DNA from: CAWEHQ01 sp051001995
GTDB taxonomy: Bacteria; Actinomycetota; Thermoleophilia; Solirubrobacterales; Thermoleophilaceae
Length of the DNA: 27,795 bases
Assembly: GCA_051001995.1 (NCBI GenBank)
Contig: JBPCMT010000058.1
Location: 1-27,795 of the forward strand
Reading direction: 5' to 3'
The position numbers and the translations under genes are program-made. Below are positions 21,166 through 27,536 of the stretch, piece after piece; position 1 is the stretch's first letter, and each line of letters opens with the position of its first letter. Under the pieces are notes generated by a model that saw only the letters and a program-made list of their open reading frames with translations, had not been told where the DNA came from and searched no databases.

Positions 21166-22365
21166 CTACGACGGATGTTCCAGCTCGGGCCCGAGCTCGT
21201 CGTCGACGCGCTCGATGAGCTCCGAGGAGAACGCCAGCGCGCGCTCGAGGGCCTCGGGATCGACCCGGTCCGGTGTGTCCGTCGGCTGGTGGTGGTTCGG
21301 CTGGTAGTCGAGCGCGGACAGGCAGGAGAGCGTGATCGACCGGTATCCGCGTGCGCGTGCGAGCAGGGCGTCGCTCGTGGCGCGGCCCACGACCGGCCGC
21401 GCGCCGAAGCGCCCGCCGTCGTCCCCCGCGGCGATGTCGTCGCAGATTCCGACGATCTCGGGGTCGTGCGCCGCCGCGACCACCAGGCCCTCCTTCGCGG
21501 CGTAGCGGACCGTGCCGTTCGCGACCTTGTCGAAGTTCAGCACGAGCGTCCGCTCGCCCGGCAGCCTCGAGCGCTGCGAGCGCAGCCACTCGCGCATCCC
21601 GAGCGACATCGACTCCTCGGCGCCGGTGAACAGAACCGTCAGGTCGAGGTGGTCCAGCTCGCCGCCGTAGCGCCGCGCCAGCTCGAGCACGGCGGCCACC
21701 CCGGAGGCGTTGTCGGCCGCTCCCGGCACGGGGGAGGAGACCTGGATGTCCGCAAGCGCCGGCACGGCGAGCACCAGCAGGATGGTGGGGACGAACTGGA
21801 CGATCGAGACGAGCAGCGAATCGACGCCGAGGAGCCTGAGCCCGGTGCACAGCAGCACGACGAGCATCGCGATCGTAAAGGCGCCGCCGAGCCCGATCGG
21901 GAGGCGGAGCCGCTGCGCGAGAGCGGCGCGCCGCTCGGCGAGGCGTGGGGCGAAGATCGCGCCGGCGCGGGCGGCGTCGTAGTGGGCCACGAGCACCAGC
22001 GTCCCGGGCTTGTCGCCGTCCTCGCTCGAGACGACGTTCTGCGACGCCCTGCGGCCCGTCAGGCGACGTACGAGAAACAGCGTGCCGGTCATGTCCCCAA
22101 CCGCGGAGAGCAGGGCGAATGCGACGATCAGCACGCCGGGAAGGGGAGAGGCGACCGACACCAGGCTGCCCACGACCGCGAGCAGCGCGTGCAGCATGTG
22201 TGTCAGGGCGTAGTTGGGCCAGACGCTGATCGGCTGCACCTCGGCCTCGCGGCCGAGCGACCGCAGGCGTCCAGCGAGGTGCTCCGCGGCGCGCCGCTCC
22301 GCGTCGCTGCCCGCGATCCTGCCCTCGAAGGCGACGAGCGCCTCGATCTCGCGCATCGCTTCCAC
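21166..22365 (-). CDS. M28-family zinc aminopeptidase with transmembrane hairpins
   Basis: This 399-residue membrane peptidase has the M28 zinc and catalytic motifs: VAHYDA (His128, Asp130), PGAADNASG (Asp218), TGAEES (Glu250/Glu251), NFDKV (Asp279) and NHHQPTDTPD (His358/His359). A hydrophobic hairpin (about 53-98) precedes the first zinc motif. A second (about 157-205) is inserted between His128 and Asp218, so the catalytic domain is interrupted by membrane segments. The GTG start (MEAMREIEAL) lies 6 nt after GATACT with no SD. The active site should face one side of the membrane only if both hairpins loop back. The substrate is unknown. Confidence 0.88.
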   Translation of the reverse strand: MEAMREIEALVAFEGRIAGSDAERRAAEHLAGRLRSLGREAEVQPISVWPNYALTHMLHALLAVVGSLVSVASPLPGVLIVAFALLSAVGDMTGTLFLVRRLTGRRASQNVVSSEDGDKPGTLVLVAHYDAARAGAIFAPRLAERRAALAQRLRLPIGLGGAFTIAMLVVLLCTGLRLLGVDSLLVSIVQFVPTILLVLAVPALADIQVSSPVPGAADNASGVAAVLELARRYGGELDHLDLTVLFTGAEESMSLGMREWLRSQRSRLPGERTLVLNFDKVANGTVRYAAKEGLVVAAAHDPEIVGICDDIAAGDDGGRFGARPVVGRATSDALLARARGYRSITLSCLSALDYQPNHHQPTDTPDRVDPEALERALAFSSELIERVDDELGPELEHPS

Positions 22366-22371
22366 GGGCGC

Positions 22372-22377
22372 AGTATC
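22372..22377 (-). promoter_or_regulatory. -10 box GATACT of the M28 peptidase gene
   Basis: GATACT on the minus strand is followed by GCGCCC (6 nt) and the GTG start at 22365. This is leaderless-type spacing. Confidence 0.55.
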
Positions 22378-22448
22378 GCCGCGGGCGGCGCTCTGCGCTC
22401 CGCCGGCGCCGCCGGGGCGTCGAGACGGGTGGGCGCCGACGCTGCGGT

Positions 22449-22454
22449 TAGAGT
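22449..22454 (+). promoter_or_regulatory. -10 box TAGAGT of the 22464 membrane protein gene
   Basis: TAGAGT lies 9 nt before the ATG at 22464, with no SD between. It diverges from the M28 box 72 bp away. Confidence 0.5.
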
Positions 22455-22463
22455 CCGTCCCGG

Positions 22464-23081
22464 ATGGCGGGTGTCGACCGCGTTCGAGAGCGGCTCCAGA
22501 GCTCTGGCGTCCTGAGTGGGCGAGGCCGCGCGGGACCGCGGGGGACCGGCGGTGGCCGCGGAGCGGGCGCGCCGCGCGGCGGCGGCCTCTCGCTGGACCG
22601 CCCCGAGCCCGGTCTCGCGCTCGGCGCTGGGAGCGCGCTCCTTCTCCTGATCCTGATGCTGTTCGACTGGTTCCTGGGCGGCAGCGCGTGGCAGCTCAAG
22701 TGGGTGGACCTGCTGCTGTTCGTGCTCGCAGCGCTGGCTGTTGCCGTTGCGGTGATTCGCGCGGTGAACCGTGAGGCCTTGCCGCTCGAGGCCGCGGGGC
22801 TCCTGCTGCTGCTCGCCGGCGCGGTCGCGGTCGGGGCGATGCTGACGCTGGTGCTGGAGTCGTCGGGCGGGACGGTTCCGTTGATCCTCAGCTTGGTCGC
22901 GGCGGGCGGGATCCTCGGCGGCGGGCTGCTGACGGTCAGGTCACCGGCGCTGGACGGGCGCTCGGATGGGGGCAGCGGCGGCCGGCCCAGTAGCGCGGCG
23001 ACGCGCCCCGCGCGGAGCTCGCCAGCCCCCGCGGACGACGGTCCGGCCGGCCCGTTCGACAGGGGCACCCCGGCGGCGTAG
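22464..23081 (+). CDS. Hypothetical membrane protein, four predicted helices
   Basis: I do not recognise this 205-residue protein. It starts with a basic, Gly/Arg-rich cytoplasmic-type segment (1-45). About four hydrophobic helices follow: LALGAGSALLLLILMLFDWF, VDLLLFVLAALAVAVAVI, AAGLLLLLAGAVAVGAML and VPLILSLVAAGGILGGGLL. A Ser/Pro/Gly-rich hydrophilic tail of about 45 residues ends the protein. The layout (disordered basic head, four helices, disordered tail) is common in small actinobacterial membrane proteins of unknown role. The ATG is supported by the TAGAGT box. It is transcribed divergently from the M28 peptidase gene and precedes tRNA-Leu. Confidence 0.8.
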   Translation: MAGVDRVRERLQSSGVLSGRGRAGPRGTGGGRGAGAPRGGGLSLDRPEPGLALGAGSALLLLILMLFDWFLGGSAWQLKWVDLLLFVLAALAVAVAVIRAVNREALPLEAAGLLLLLAGAVAVGAMLTLVLESSGGTVPLILSLVAAGGILGGGLLTVRSPALDGRSDGGSGGRPSSAATRPARSSPAPADDGPAGPFDRGTPAA

Positions 23082-23136
23082 CGTCTTCGCGGCGCCCGCC
23101 GCTTCCGCTTCGGGGGCCGCCGGCCGTTTGGCTTTC

Positions 23137-23164
23137 TGGTCACGCCGGCTCCCCGCCGTAGGAT
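23137..23164 (+). promoter_or_regulatory. Promoter of tRNA-Leu(CAA)
   Basis: TGGTCA (23137-23142), a 16-nt spacer and TAGGAT (23159-23164) lie 11 nt before the mature tRNA 5' end. Confidence 0.5.
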
Positions 23165-23175
23165 TCGACGTCAGA

Positions 23176-23259
23176 GCGGCGGTGTCGAAACTGGTAAACG
23201 AGGCGGTCTCAAAAGCCGCTGCCCGCAAGGGCTTGTGGGTTCGAGTCCCACCCGCCGCA
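23176..23259 (+). tRNA. tRNA-Leu (anticodon CAA)
   Basis: The acceptor arms GCGGCGG and CCGCCGC pair fully. The anticodon loop CTCAAAA gives CAA, reading TTG. A long class II variable arm (TGCCCGCAAGGGCTT region) and the T arm GTGGG-TTCGAGT-CCCAC are present. CCA is not encoded. This is a full-length leucine tRNA with a normal structure. Confidence 0.95.
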
Positions 23260-23314
23260 CTGCTTGTTCTCGTTCGTTGCGCTCGGTCGCTCAGGCGTCG
23301 AGCGAAGCGAGCGG

Positions 23315-23365
23315 CGACCTGGGCCTTTCTGACGCCGCATATCGGTGGAACGACGGCCCAGGTCG
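23315..23365. repeat. 11-bp perfect inverted repeat between tRNA-Leu and a convergent gene
   Basis: CGACCTGGGCC (23315-23325) and GGCCCAGGTCG (23355-23365) pair perfectly across 29 nt. Just upstream, 23281-23314 holds a second, imperfect inverted repeat (CGCTCGGTCGCTC against GAGCGAAGCGAGCG). They lie between the tRNA and the stop of the convergent membrane protein gene, so transcription termination is the simplest role. Confidence 0.6.
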
Positions 23366-23390
23366 ACCGGATGCGCCGCGGCGCGCGGGC

Positions 23391-23957
23391 TCAGGGGGTG
23401 CCGCGGGAGCGCGCGCCTTCGGTCGGCGCGTCGTACGTCTCCCGCTCGGCGGGGGGCTCGTCGGGCGCGCCGCGGGACTTGCGGGGCGGCTCCTCGTGGG
23501 GCTGACCGTCCTCGCGGATCTCGACCTCGACGCTCCACTCCTGCTGGAAGCCGCGCATGGCGAACAGGATCAGGAGGATCTGGACGGCGAGGATCACGAA
23601 CGTCAGGAGGCCGAGCAGCCCCGACGGGAGCAGCGGGTCGTCGAGTCCGGTCTTGTCGCGCGCCAGCCACGCCGGGGCGGCAACCGCCGCAAACGTGGTG
23701 AAGATGATCGCGAGCGCCGCGGCCATCGGCAGCACGCCCCGGCTCCAGCGCGCCACGAAGTACGCCATCACGAGGTAGAGCACGACGTATGCGACGGCGA
23801 CGATCTGCGCGCCGGCCAGCTCGCTCAGGCCCCCGATGAACACGATCGCGATCAGCGCCGCGCTGGCCACCAGGAGCAGGATCACCCCAGCCTTGGTCGC
23901 CTTCGCCTGGGGCTTCTCCCGATTGGGGTGGTGGATGCGGATGCCGGAGGCTTCCAC
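23391..23957 (-). CDS. Hypothetical four-helix membrane protein
   Basis: I do not recognise this 188-residue protein. Four hydrophobic segments are clear: about 24-43 (VILLLVASAALIAIVFIGGL), 50-70 (VAVAYVVLYLVMAYFV), 76-100 (LPMAAALAIIFTTFAAVAAP) and 114-138 (LLTFVILAVQILLILFAM). A hydrophilic tail rich in Glu, Pro and Arg follows (about 140-188). The GTG start at 23957 is chosen because a TACACT box sits 8 nt upstream. An upstream in-frame start would run through the tRNA-Leu(TAG) gene and is rejected. It is convergent with tRNA-Leu(CAA). Confidence 0.8.
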   Translation of the reverse strand: MEASGIRIHHPNREKPQAKATKAGVILLLVASAALIAIVFIGGLSELAGAQIVAVAYVVLYLVMAYFVARWSRGVLPMAAALAIIFTTFAAVAAPAWLARDKTGLDDPLLPSGLLGLLTFVILAVQILLILFAMRGFQQEWSVEVEIREDGQPHEEPPRKSRGAPDEPPAERETYDAPTEGARSRGTP

Positions 23958-23965
23958 GCGGGAGC

Positions 23966-23971
23966 AGTGTA
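23966..23971 (-). promoter_or_regulatory. -10 box TACACT of the 23391-23957 membrane protein gene
   Basis: TACACT on the minus strand is 8 nt from the GTG start. It lies 70 nt downstream of the 3' end of tRNA-Leu(TAG), so the two genes can be transcribed separately. Confidence 0.55.
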
Positions 23972-24040
23972 ATCCGTCGGGGGGCGGCGTGCAGCGGTTC
24001 CGCGAGGCGACTTTCGGCGTCAGCCGCGGCTCCCTCCGAG

Positions 24041-24123
24041 TGCGGATGGAGGGACTCGAACCCCCACGGGCGATGCCCACCGCGACCTAAACGCGGCGCG
24101 TCTACCAGTTCCGCCACATCCGC
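24041..24123 (-). tRNA. tRNA-Leu (anticodon TAG)
   Basis: On the minus strand the acceptor arms GCGGATG and CATCCGC pair fully. The D arm GGCGGAACTGGTAGACGC is typical of leucine tRNA. The anticodon loop TTTAGGT gives TAG, reading CTA. A long variable arm (GGTGGGCATCGCCC) and T arm GGGGG-TTCGAGT-CCCTC complete it. CCA is not encoded. Confidence 0.94.
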
Positions 24124-24134
24124 TCGGCCCAATC

Positions 24135-24712
24135 CTACGAGCGGGCTACGTCTTCGGACCGATGGAGGAGTCGAGGAGCGACGCTCACGCGGTCGGAGAC
24201 GGAGATGCTCTTGAAGTTCGACTGCGTCCAGCGGACGCCCAGTAGGTCGCAATGGCTCGCGAAGATGTCGCGCATGCCGGTAGGCCCGGGCCGTGCTGGG
24301 GGAAGGCGACGGGCCAGATCGAACAGCTCGCCGAGAGGACGACACAACCTTTCTTCGGATGCTGCCGTACGGGCGCGGAGGGGACCACCCTCGTAAACGC
24401 GTCTCGCGCCTCAGCGACGATCAGGCTGTATCGGGCGTCGAGGTACAGGCGCAACACGGCCGCGTGACCTGGGCCTGCCACGATGTGGCCGTCGCCGAGG
24501 TAGAGACCGAGCAGGTGGGAGTACGCCGACTCGTCTGCCGGAACGCCAATCACGCCGGGGCGGCGTGAGGAGTCTGCGCACGCGGTAGGGGCGTCGGCGC
24601 CAGGTTGGAGACAGTCGCGCGCGGAACACCGGTCCTCCGCGCGATCTCAGCGCTCGAGAGGTCGCCGCCGAAGCAATCTCATCACGGACTCGAAGTCCTC
24701 TCGCGAACGCAT
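24135..24712 (-). pseudogene. Decayed HTH plus LAGLIDADG-type gene
   Basis: Pieces in several frames add up to one known actinobacterial protein type with an N-terminal helix-turn-helix and a LAGLIDADG-like domain. In order they are: MRSREDFESVMRLLR; then, shifted, LSSAEIARRTGVPRATVSN (HTH); then, shifted, WRRRPYRV; then YSHLLGLYLGDGHIV, LRLYLDARYSLIV and WPVAFPQHGPG. A junction then skips roughly 70-90 residues to MRDIFASHCDLLGVRWTQSN and ISVSDRVSV. At least three frame changes plus one internal deletion make it non-functional. It is squeezed between tRNA-Leu and tRNA-Trp, facing away from the latter. Intact length would be near 250 residues (from memory of the family). Confidence 0.8.
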
Positions 24713-24762
24713 GGTGGCGAACACACGTTCGCACGAGCTACAGACGGATCGCGCTCCGTCGA

Positions 24763-24768
24763 TACGAT
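24763..24768 (+). promoter_or_regulatory. -10 box TACGAT of tRNA-Trp
   Basis: TACGAT lies 11 nt before the tRNA 5' end. No convincing -35 was seen. Confidence 0.4.
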
Positions 24769-24779
24769 TGGCGACCTTC

Positions 24780-24853
24780 GGGGCACTGGCGAAATTGGAC
24801 ATCGCAGCGGCCTCCAAAGCCGAAGATTCCAGGTTCGAGTCCTGGGTGCCCCG
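24780..24853 (+). tRNA. tRNA-Trp (anticodon CCA)
   Basis: The acceptor arms GGGGCAC and GTGCCCC pair fully, the D stem GCGA/TCGC pairs fully, and the T arm is CCAGG-TTCGAGT-CCTGG. The anticodon loop CTCCAAA gives CCA, reading TGG. The anticodon stem has one G-A mismatch at position 27-43, otherwise the 74-nt tRNA is regular. CCA tail is not encoded. Confidence 0.88.
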
Positions 24854-24874
24854 CTTAGAGAAACAGTGCGCTGC

Positions 24875-26113
24875 TCAGCGCGCCTCCCGCTCCACCGCCA
24901 CACTGAATCCCTCGGCCCGGGCCGCCTCCACAATCGCCTCGCCGTGCTCGCCGCCGTTTGTCTGGAGCACGAGCTGGATCGCGGTCTCGCGCACGTGCAG
25001 GTCGACGCCGTCGCGCAGGTGCTCGACATCGAGGACGTTGGCGCCGTGGTCGGCCACGACACGCAACAGTCCCGCGAGCGCGCCCGGCTGGTCGGGGACC
25101 ACCGTCGCCAGAACGATCCGCCGCCCGGCCGCTGTCTCCCCGAGCCGGATGCACTCGGCGAGCAGGGACGCGTCCACGTTGCCGCCGGACAGCACTGCGC
25201 AGACCTGACCGCGCGCCGGTGGCGTGACGCGTCCCTGCATCAACGCCGCGACCGCAACCGCGCCGGCGCCCTCCACCACCATCTTCGAGCGCTCGAGCAG
25301 CAGGACCATGGCCTGGGCGATCTCGTCGTCGCTCACGGTCACGACCTCGTCCACCAGGCGCTCGACGAGCGGCAGCGTCAGCTCGCCGGGTCGCTTGACC
25401 GCCACGCCGTCGGCGATCGTGCGCGACGACCGTGCGCCCATCGGCCGATGAGCCGCGAGCGACGACGGGTAAGGCGCGCACGCCTCGGCCTGGACGCCGA
25501 CGACGCGCACGTCCGCGAGCCGGTCCTTCGCCGCCAGCGCGATACCGGCGGCCAGGCCGCCGCCGCCGAGCGGGACCACTACGAGCCACGTCCGCGGAGC
25601 CTGCTCCGCGATCTCCAGCCCGACGCTGCCCTGCCCGGCGACGACGTCGGAGTCGTCGAACGCGTGGACGAGCGTCTTGCCCTCCCGCTGCGCCACCTCG
25701 CGGGCGGCCTGCCCGCACTCGTCGTAGGAGCCCACCACAGGCCGGACCTCGCCGCCGTACTGGCCGACCGCGGCCAGCTTGGCGAGCGGCGCGCCTTGAG
25801 GCATGCAGAGCGTCGCCCGCACCCCAAGCCGCCGCGCCGCTAGCGCCACGGCCTGGGCGTGGTTGCCTGCGCTCGCCGCGACCACGCCGGCGTAGCGCTC
25901 CGCCTCACTCAGTTGCGCCAGCCGATTCGTGGCGCCGCGGATCTTGAACGAGCCCGTGAGCTGGAGATTCTCGGCCTTGAGGCACACCTCGGCGCCGACC
26001 CGCCGCGACAGCTCGCCGGCGGCGACCAACGGCGTCTCCCGGATCCGGTCGGCGATGGTCGCGCGAGCCCGCTCGACGTCGCGAGCGGTCACCGACGCAT
26101 GGCCGACCGCCAT
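24875..26113 (-). CDS. ilvA: Threonine ammonia-lyase (PLP) with C-terminal ACT domain
   Basis: This 412-residue PLP enzyme deaminates threonine (and serine) to 2-oxobutyrate (pyruvate). Lys57 in GSFKIRGA is the PLP lysine; SAGNHAQAVA and PLGGGGLAAGIA bind the cofactor. After about residue 330 an ACT domain follows (VVPDQPGALAGLLRVVADHGANVLDVEHLRD), as in allosterically regulated single-ACT dehydratases. The ATG is 7 nt after the stop of the ridA-like gene, so the two form an operon. RidA hydrolyses the reactive enamine this enzyme releases, which supports the assignment. It could be catabolic (tdcB-like) or biosynthetic; the symbol is given for the reaction. Confidence 0.92.
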   Translation of the reverse strand: MAVGHASVTARDVERARATIADRIRETPLVAAGELSRRVGAEVCLKAENLQLTGSFKIRGATNRLAQLSEAERYAGVVAASAGNHAQAVALAARRLGVRATLCMPQGAPLAKLAAVGQYGGEVRPVVGSYDECGQAAREVAQREGKTLVHAFDDSDVVAGQGSVGLEIAEQAPRTWLVVVPLGGGGLAAGIALAAKDRLADVRVVGVQAEACAPYPSSLAAHRPMGARSSRTIADGVAVKRPGELTLPLVERLVDEVVTVSDDEIAQAMVLLLERSKMVVEGAGAVAVAALMQGRVTPPARGQVCAVLSGGNVDASLLAECIRLGETAAGRRIVLATVVPDQPGALAGLLRVVADHGANVLDVEHLRDGVDLHVRETAIQLVLQTNGGEHGEAIVEAARAEGFSVAVEREAR

Positions 26114-26120
26114 CGCAGCG

Positions 26121-26519
26121 TCAGTCCGGTAGCGCCACGACCGCGTCGACCTCGATCCGAGCGCCCTTGGGCAGCGCCGCGACTCCGATCGTCACGCGGG
26201 CCGGCGGGTCGCTCCCGGTGAAGTACGCGCCGTACGCCTCGTTCACCGCACTCCAGTCTCCGGGCAGGTCGGTCAGGTACAGCGTGATCCGCACGGCGTC
26301 GGCGAGCCTGGCGCCCGCGGACTTGGACACGGTCGCGAGGCTGTCGAGGCAGCGCTTCAGCTGCGCGGGCACATCGCCCCCCACGAGCTCGCCGCTCGCG
26401 GGATCGAGCGGTACCTGCCCCGAGCAGAAGACGAGGCCGTTCGAGACGACGGCGTGCGAGTACGCGCCCACGGCATCCGGCGCGTCCGGAGCGCTCACGG
26501 AGTGCCGGTGGTGGGTCAC
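26121..26519 (-). CDS. ridA: RidA-family enamine/imine deaminase
   Basis: This 132-residue protein hydrolyses 2-aminoacrylate and 2-aminocrotonate released by PLP dehydratases. Family marks are PDAVGAYSHAV near the N-terminus, FCSGQVPLDP, and PPARVTIGVAALPKGARIEVDAVV with substrate-binding Arg108 and Glu123. The GTG start (MTHHRHSVSA) is set by TAGCCT 7 nt upstream and by family length; there is no SD. The gene lies immediately upstream of threonine dehydratase, its main enamine source. Confidence 0.94.
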   Translation of the reverse strand: MTHHRHSVSAPDAPDAVGAYSHAVVSNGLVFCSGQVPLDPASGELVGGDVPAQLKRCLDSLATVSKSAGARLADAVRITLYLTDLPGDWSAVNEAYGAYFTGSDPPARVTIGVAALPKGARIEVDAVVALPD

Positions 26520-26526
26520 CCTCCGC

Positions 26527-26532
26527 AGGCTA
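26527..26532 (-). promoter_or_regulatory. -10 box TAGCCT of the ridA-ilvA operon
   Basis: TAGCCT on the minus strand is followed by GCGGAGG (7 nt) and GTG. GGAGG touches the start codon and is too close to act as an SD, so leaderless initiation is likely. Confidence 0.55.
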
Positions 26533-26556
26533 CCCGAGCGGCCTGGATCGGCCCCC

Positions 26557-26578
26557 GCGCGCCGGTTTTCCGGCGCGC
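26557..26578. promoter_or_regulatory. Perfect 9-bp palindrome with TTTT centre
   Basis: GCGCGCCGG (26557-26565) and CCGGCGCGC (26570-26578) flank TTTT. It lies 24 bp upstream of the ridA -10 box and 8 bp upstream of the TAGACC box of the 26-residue ORF, near the -35 zones of both divergent promoters. It could be an operator or a hairpin. Confidence 0.6.
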
Positions 26579-26586
26579 TCGCGGGG

Positions 26587-26615
26587 TAGACCCTTGGTGA
26601 CGAAGGAAGGAGGGG
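26587..26615 (+). promoter_or_regulatory. TAGACC box and strong SD of the 26-residue ORF
   Basis: TAGACC (26587-26592) is a possible -10. AAGGAGGGG (26607-26615), about 9 nt before the ATG at 26623, is among the strongest SDs in the window. Confidence 0.6.
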
Positions 26616-26622
26616 ACCGAAG

Positions 26623-26703
26623 ATGCTGAAGCGATTGATGCAGTTCGCCGCCGCCAAGCGCCTCTATGACTCGTGGCGCGCCCGGCGTGCCCGCCGCTAC
26701 TAG
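26623..26703 (+). CDS. Small basic ORF, 26 residues
   Basis: ATG to TAG encodes MLKRLMQFAAAKRLYDSWRA followed by RRARRY. It has nine Arg/Lys and one acidic residue. The first two thirds can form an amphipathic helix and the end is strongly basic, so membrane-surface, nucleic-acid or ribosome binding are all possible. AAGGAGGGG about 9 nt upstream and a TAGACC box argue that it is translated. It is divergent from ridA and convergent with a methyltransferase gene, 12 bp from that stop. I know no family for it and assign no function. A chance ORF remains possible because it is short. Confidence 0.6.
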   Translation: MLKRLMQFAAAKRLYDSWRARRARRY

Positions 26704-26715
26704 ACGGCGCCGCTC

Positions 26716-27378
26716 TTACGTGGCGCCCCGCACCGCCGAGTAGAGCGATAGCGAGCCGAACGTCACCCTCAGGCGGGATCCTTCGCGAACGTCACTCAGG
26801 CCGGCACCCGTGAAAATCGCGGGGAGCCGGCCGGCGATGTTGTCACGCGTCGACTCGAAGCCGTCGAAGGCCTGGACGAAGAGGAACTGAAAGCGCGCCA
26901 CGGGGTCCGGCGGCGGGCCCCAATCGACGACGTGCAGCTCGCCGCCCGGACGCAGCACGCGCGCGACCTCACGCGCGGCGCCCTCCTTGACGTCGCGCGC
27001 GAGGTGGTGGAAGAGCAGGGTCGACAGGACCTTGTCGAACGAGCCGTCCGGATAGGGCAACTCGTCGGCGAGACCCTCGTCGAGGCCGATCTCGAGACCC
27101 GCCTCGTCCGCCTTCGTGCGGGCGCGGCCGAGGATCGCCGGATCGCCGTCGATACCGACGAGCTCGGCGGCCGGCTCGCGCCGTTTCGCCATGAGCGCCA
27201 GCGTCCCGGTGCCGCAGCCGAGGTCGAGCACACGCTCGCCCGATGCGATCGCCGCCTGGTCGAGCAGGCGCCGCTTGAACGCCCGCTCGCGCGTGGTCAG
27301 CCGGACGACCGGGTCAAAGAGCGGCGTGAGGCGGTGGAAGGCGAGCGCCGGGACGTAGCTGTCGCGGGTGGATGCCAT
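26716..27378 (-). CDS. Class I SAM-dependent methyltransferase (Methyltransf_25/11 type)
   Basis: This 220-residue methyltransferase has RVLDLGCGTGTLALMAKR (SAM loop), ELVGIDGDP (strand 2 acidic end), DELPYPDGSFDKVLSTLLFHHL (motif IV) and VLRPGGELHVVDWGPP (motif VI). The pattern fits UbiE/COQ5-like and related small-molecule methyltransferases. The N-terminal ALAFHRLTPLFDPVVRLTTRE is also common in that group. The ATG (MASTRDSYVPAL) is chosen because the conserved part starts right after it; a longer in-frame start would run toward the tRNA-Gly promoter. Divergent from tRNA-Gly. The substrate is unknown. Confidence 0.88.
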   Translation of the reverse strand: MASTRDSYVPALAFHRLTPLFDPVVRLTTRERAFKRRLLDQAAIASGERVLDLGCGTGTLALMAKRREPAAELVGIDGDPAILGRARTKADEAGLEIGLDEGLADELPYPDGSFDKVLSTLLFHHLARDVKEGAAREVARVLRPGGELHVVDWGPPPDPVARFQFLFVQAFDGFESTRDNIAGRLPAIFTGAGLSDVREGSRLRVTFGSLSLYSAVRGAT

Positions 27379-27432
27379 CCTGGTTGTCACGGTGTCCGCC
27401 CAGGGGGGTTCCGAAGCGGGAACGAGCCTGAG

Positions 27433-27438
27433 TATCCT
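27433..27438 (+). promoter_or_regulatory. -10 box TATCCT of tRNA-Gly
   Basis: TATCCT lies 11 nt before the tRNA 5' end. TTCCGA (27409-27414), 18 nt upstream, is a weak -35 candidate. Confidence 0.45.
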
Positions 27439-27449
27439 CGAAGATCGGC

Positions 27450-27521
27450 GCGGGCGAGGTGTCACCGGTTGCACGCGAGCCTTCCAAGCTCGAAGAACGG
27501 GTTCGAGTCCCGTCGCCCGCT
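27450..27521 (+). tRNA. tRNA-Gly (anticodon TCC)
   Basis: The acceptor arms GCGGGCG and CGCCCGC pair fully. The D stem is GTGT/GCAC, the anticodon stem is CGAGC/GCTCG with loop CTTCCAA (anticodon TCC, reading GGA), and the T arm is ACGGG-TTCGAGT-CCCGT. CCA is not encoded. Confidence 0.95.
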
Positions 27522-27536
27522 TGTCTGTTGGGGACG

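Noticed and set aside
23089..23102. GCGGCG-CC-CGCCGC hairpin after the 22464-23081 gene as terminator
   Set aside because: The loop is only 2 nt and no T-tract follows. In such GC-rich DNA a 6-bp match is weak evidence.
23958..24080. Upstream extension of the 23391-23957 membrane protein
   Set aside because: It would read through the 3' half of tRNA-Leu(TAG). The GTG after TACACT is a better start.
24780..24853. Pseudo-tRNA call for tRNA-Trp
   Set aside because: Only one mismatch (27-43) was found; acceptor, D and T stems pair fully and the CCA anticodon loop is normal, so I keep it as a gene.
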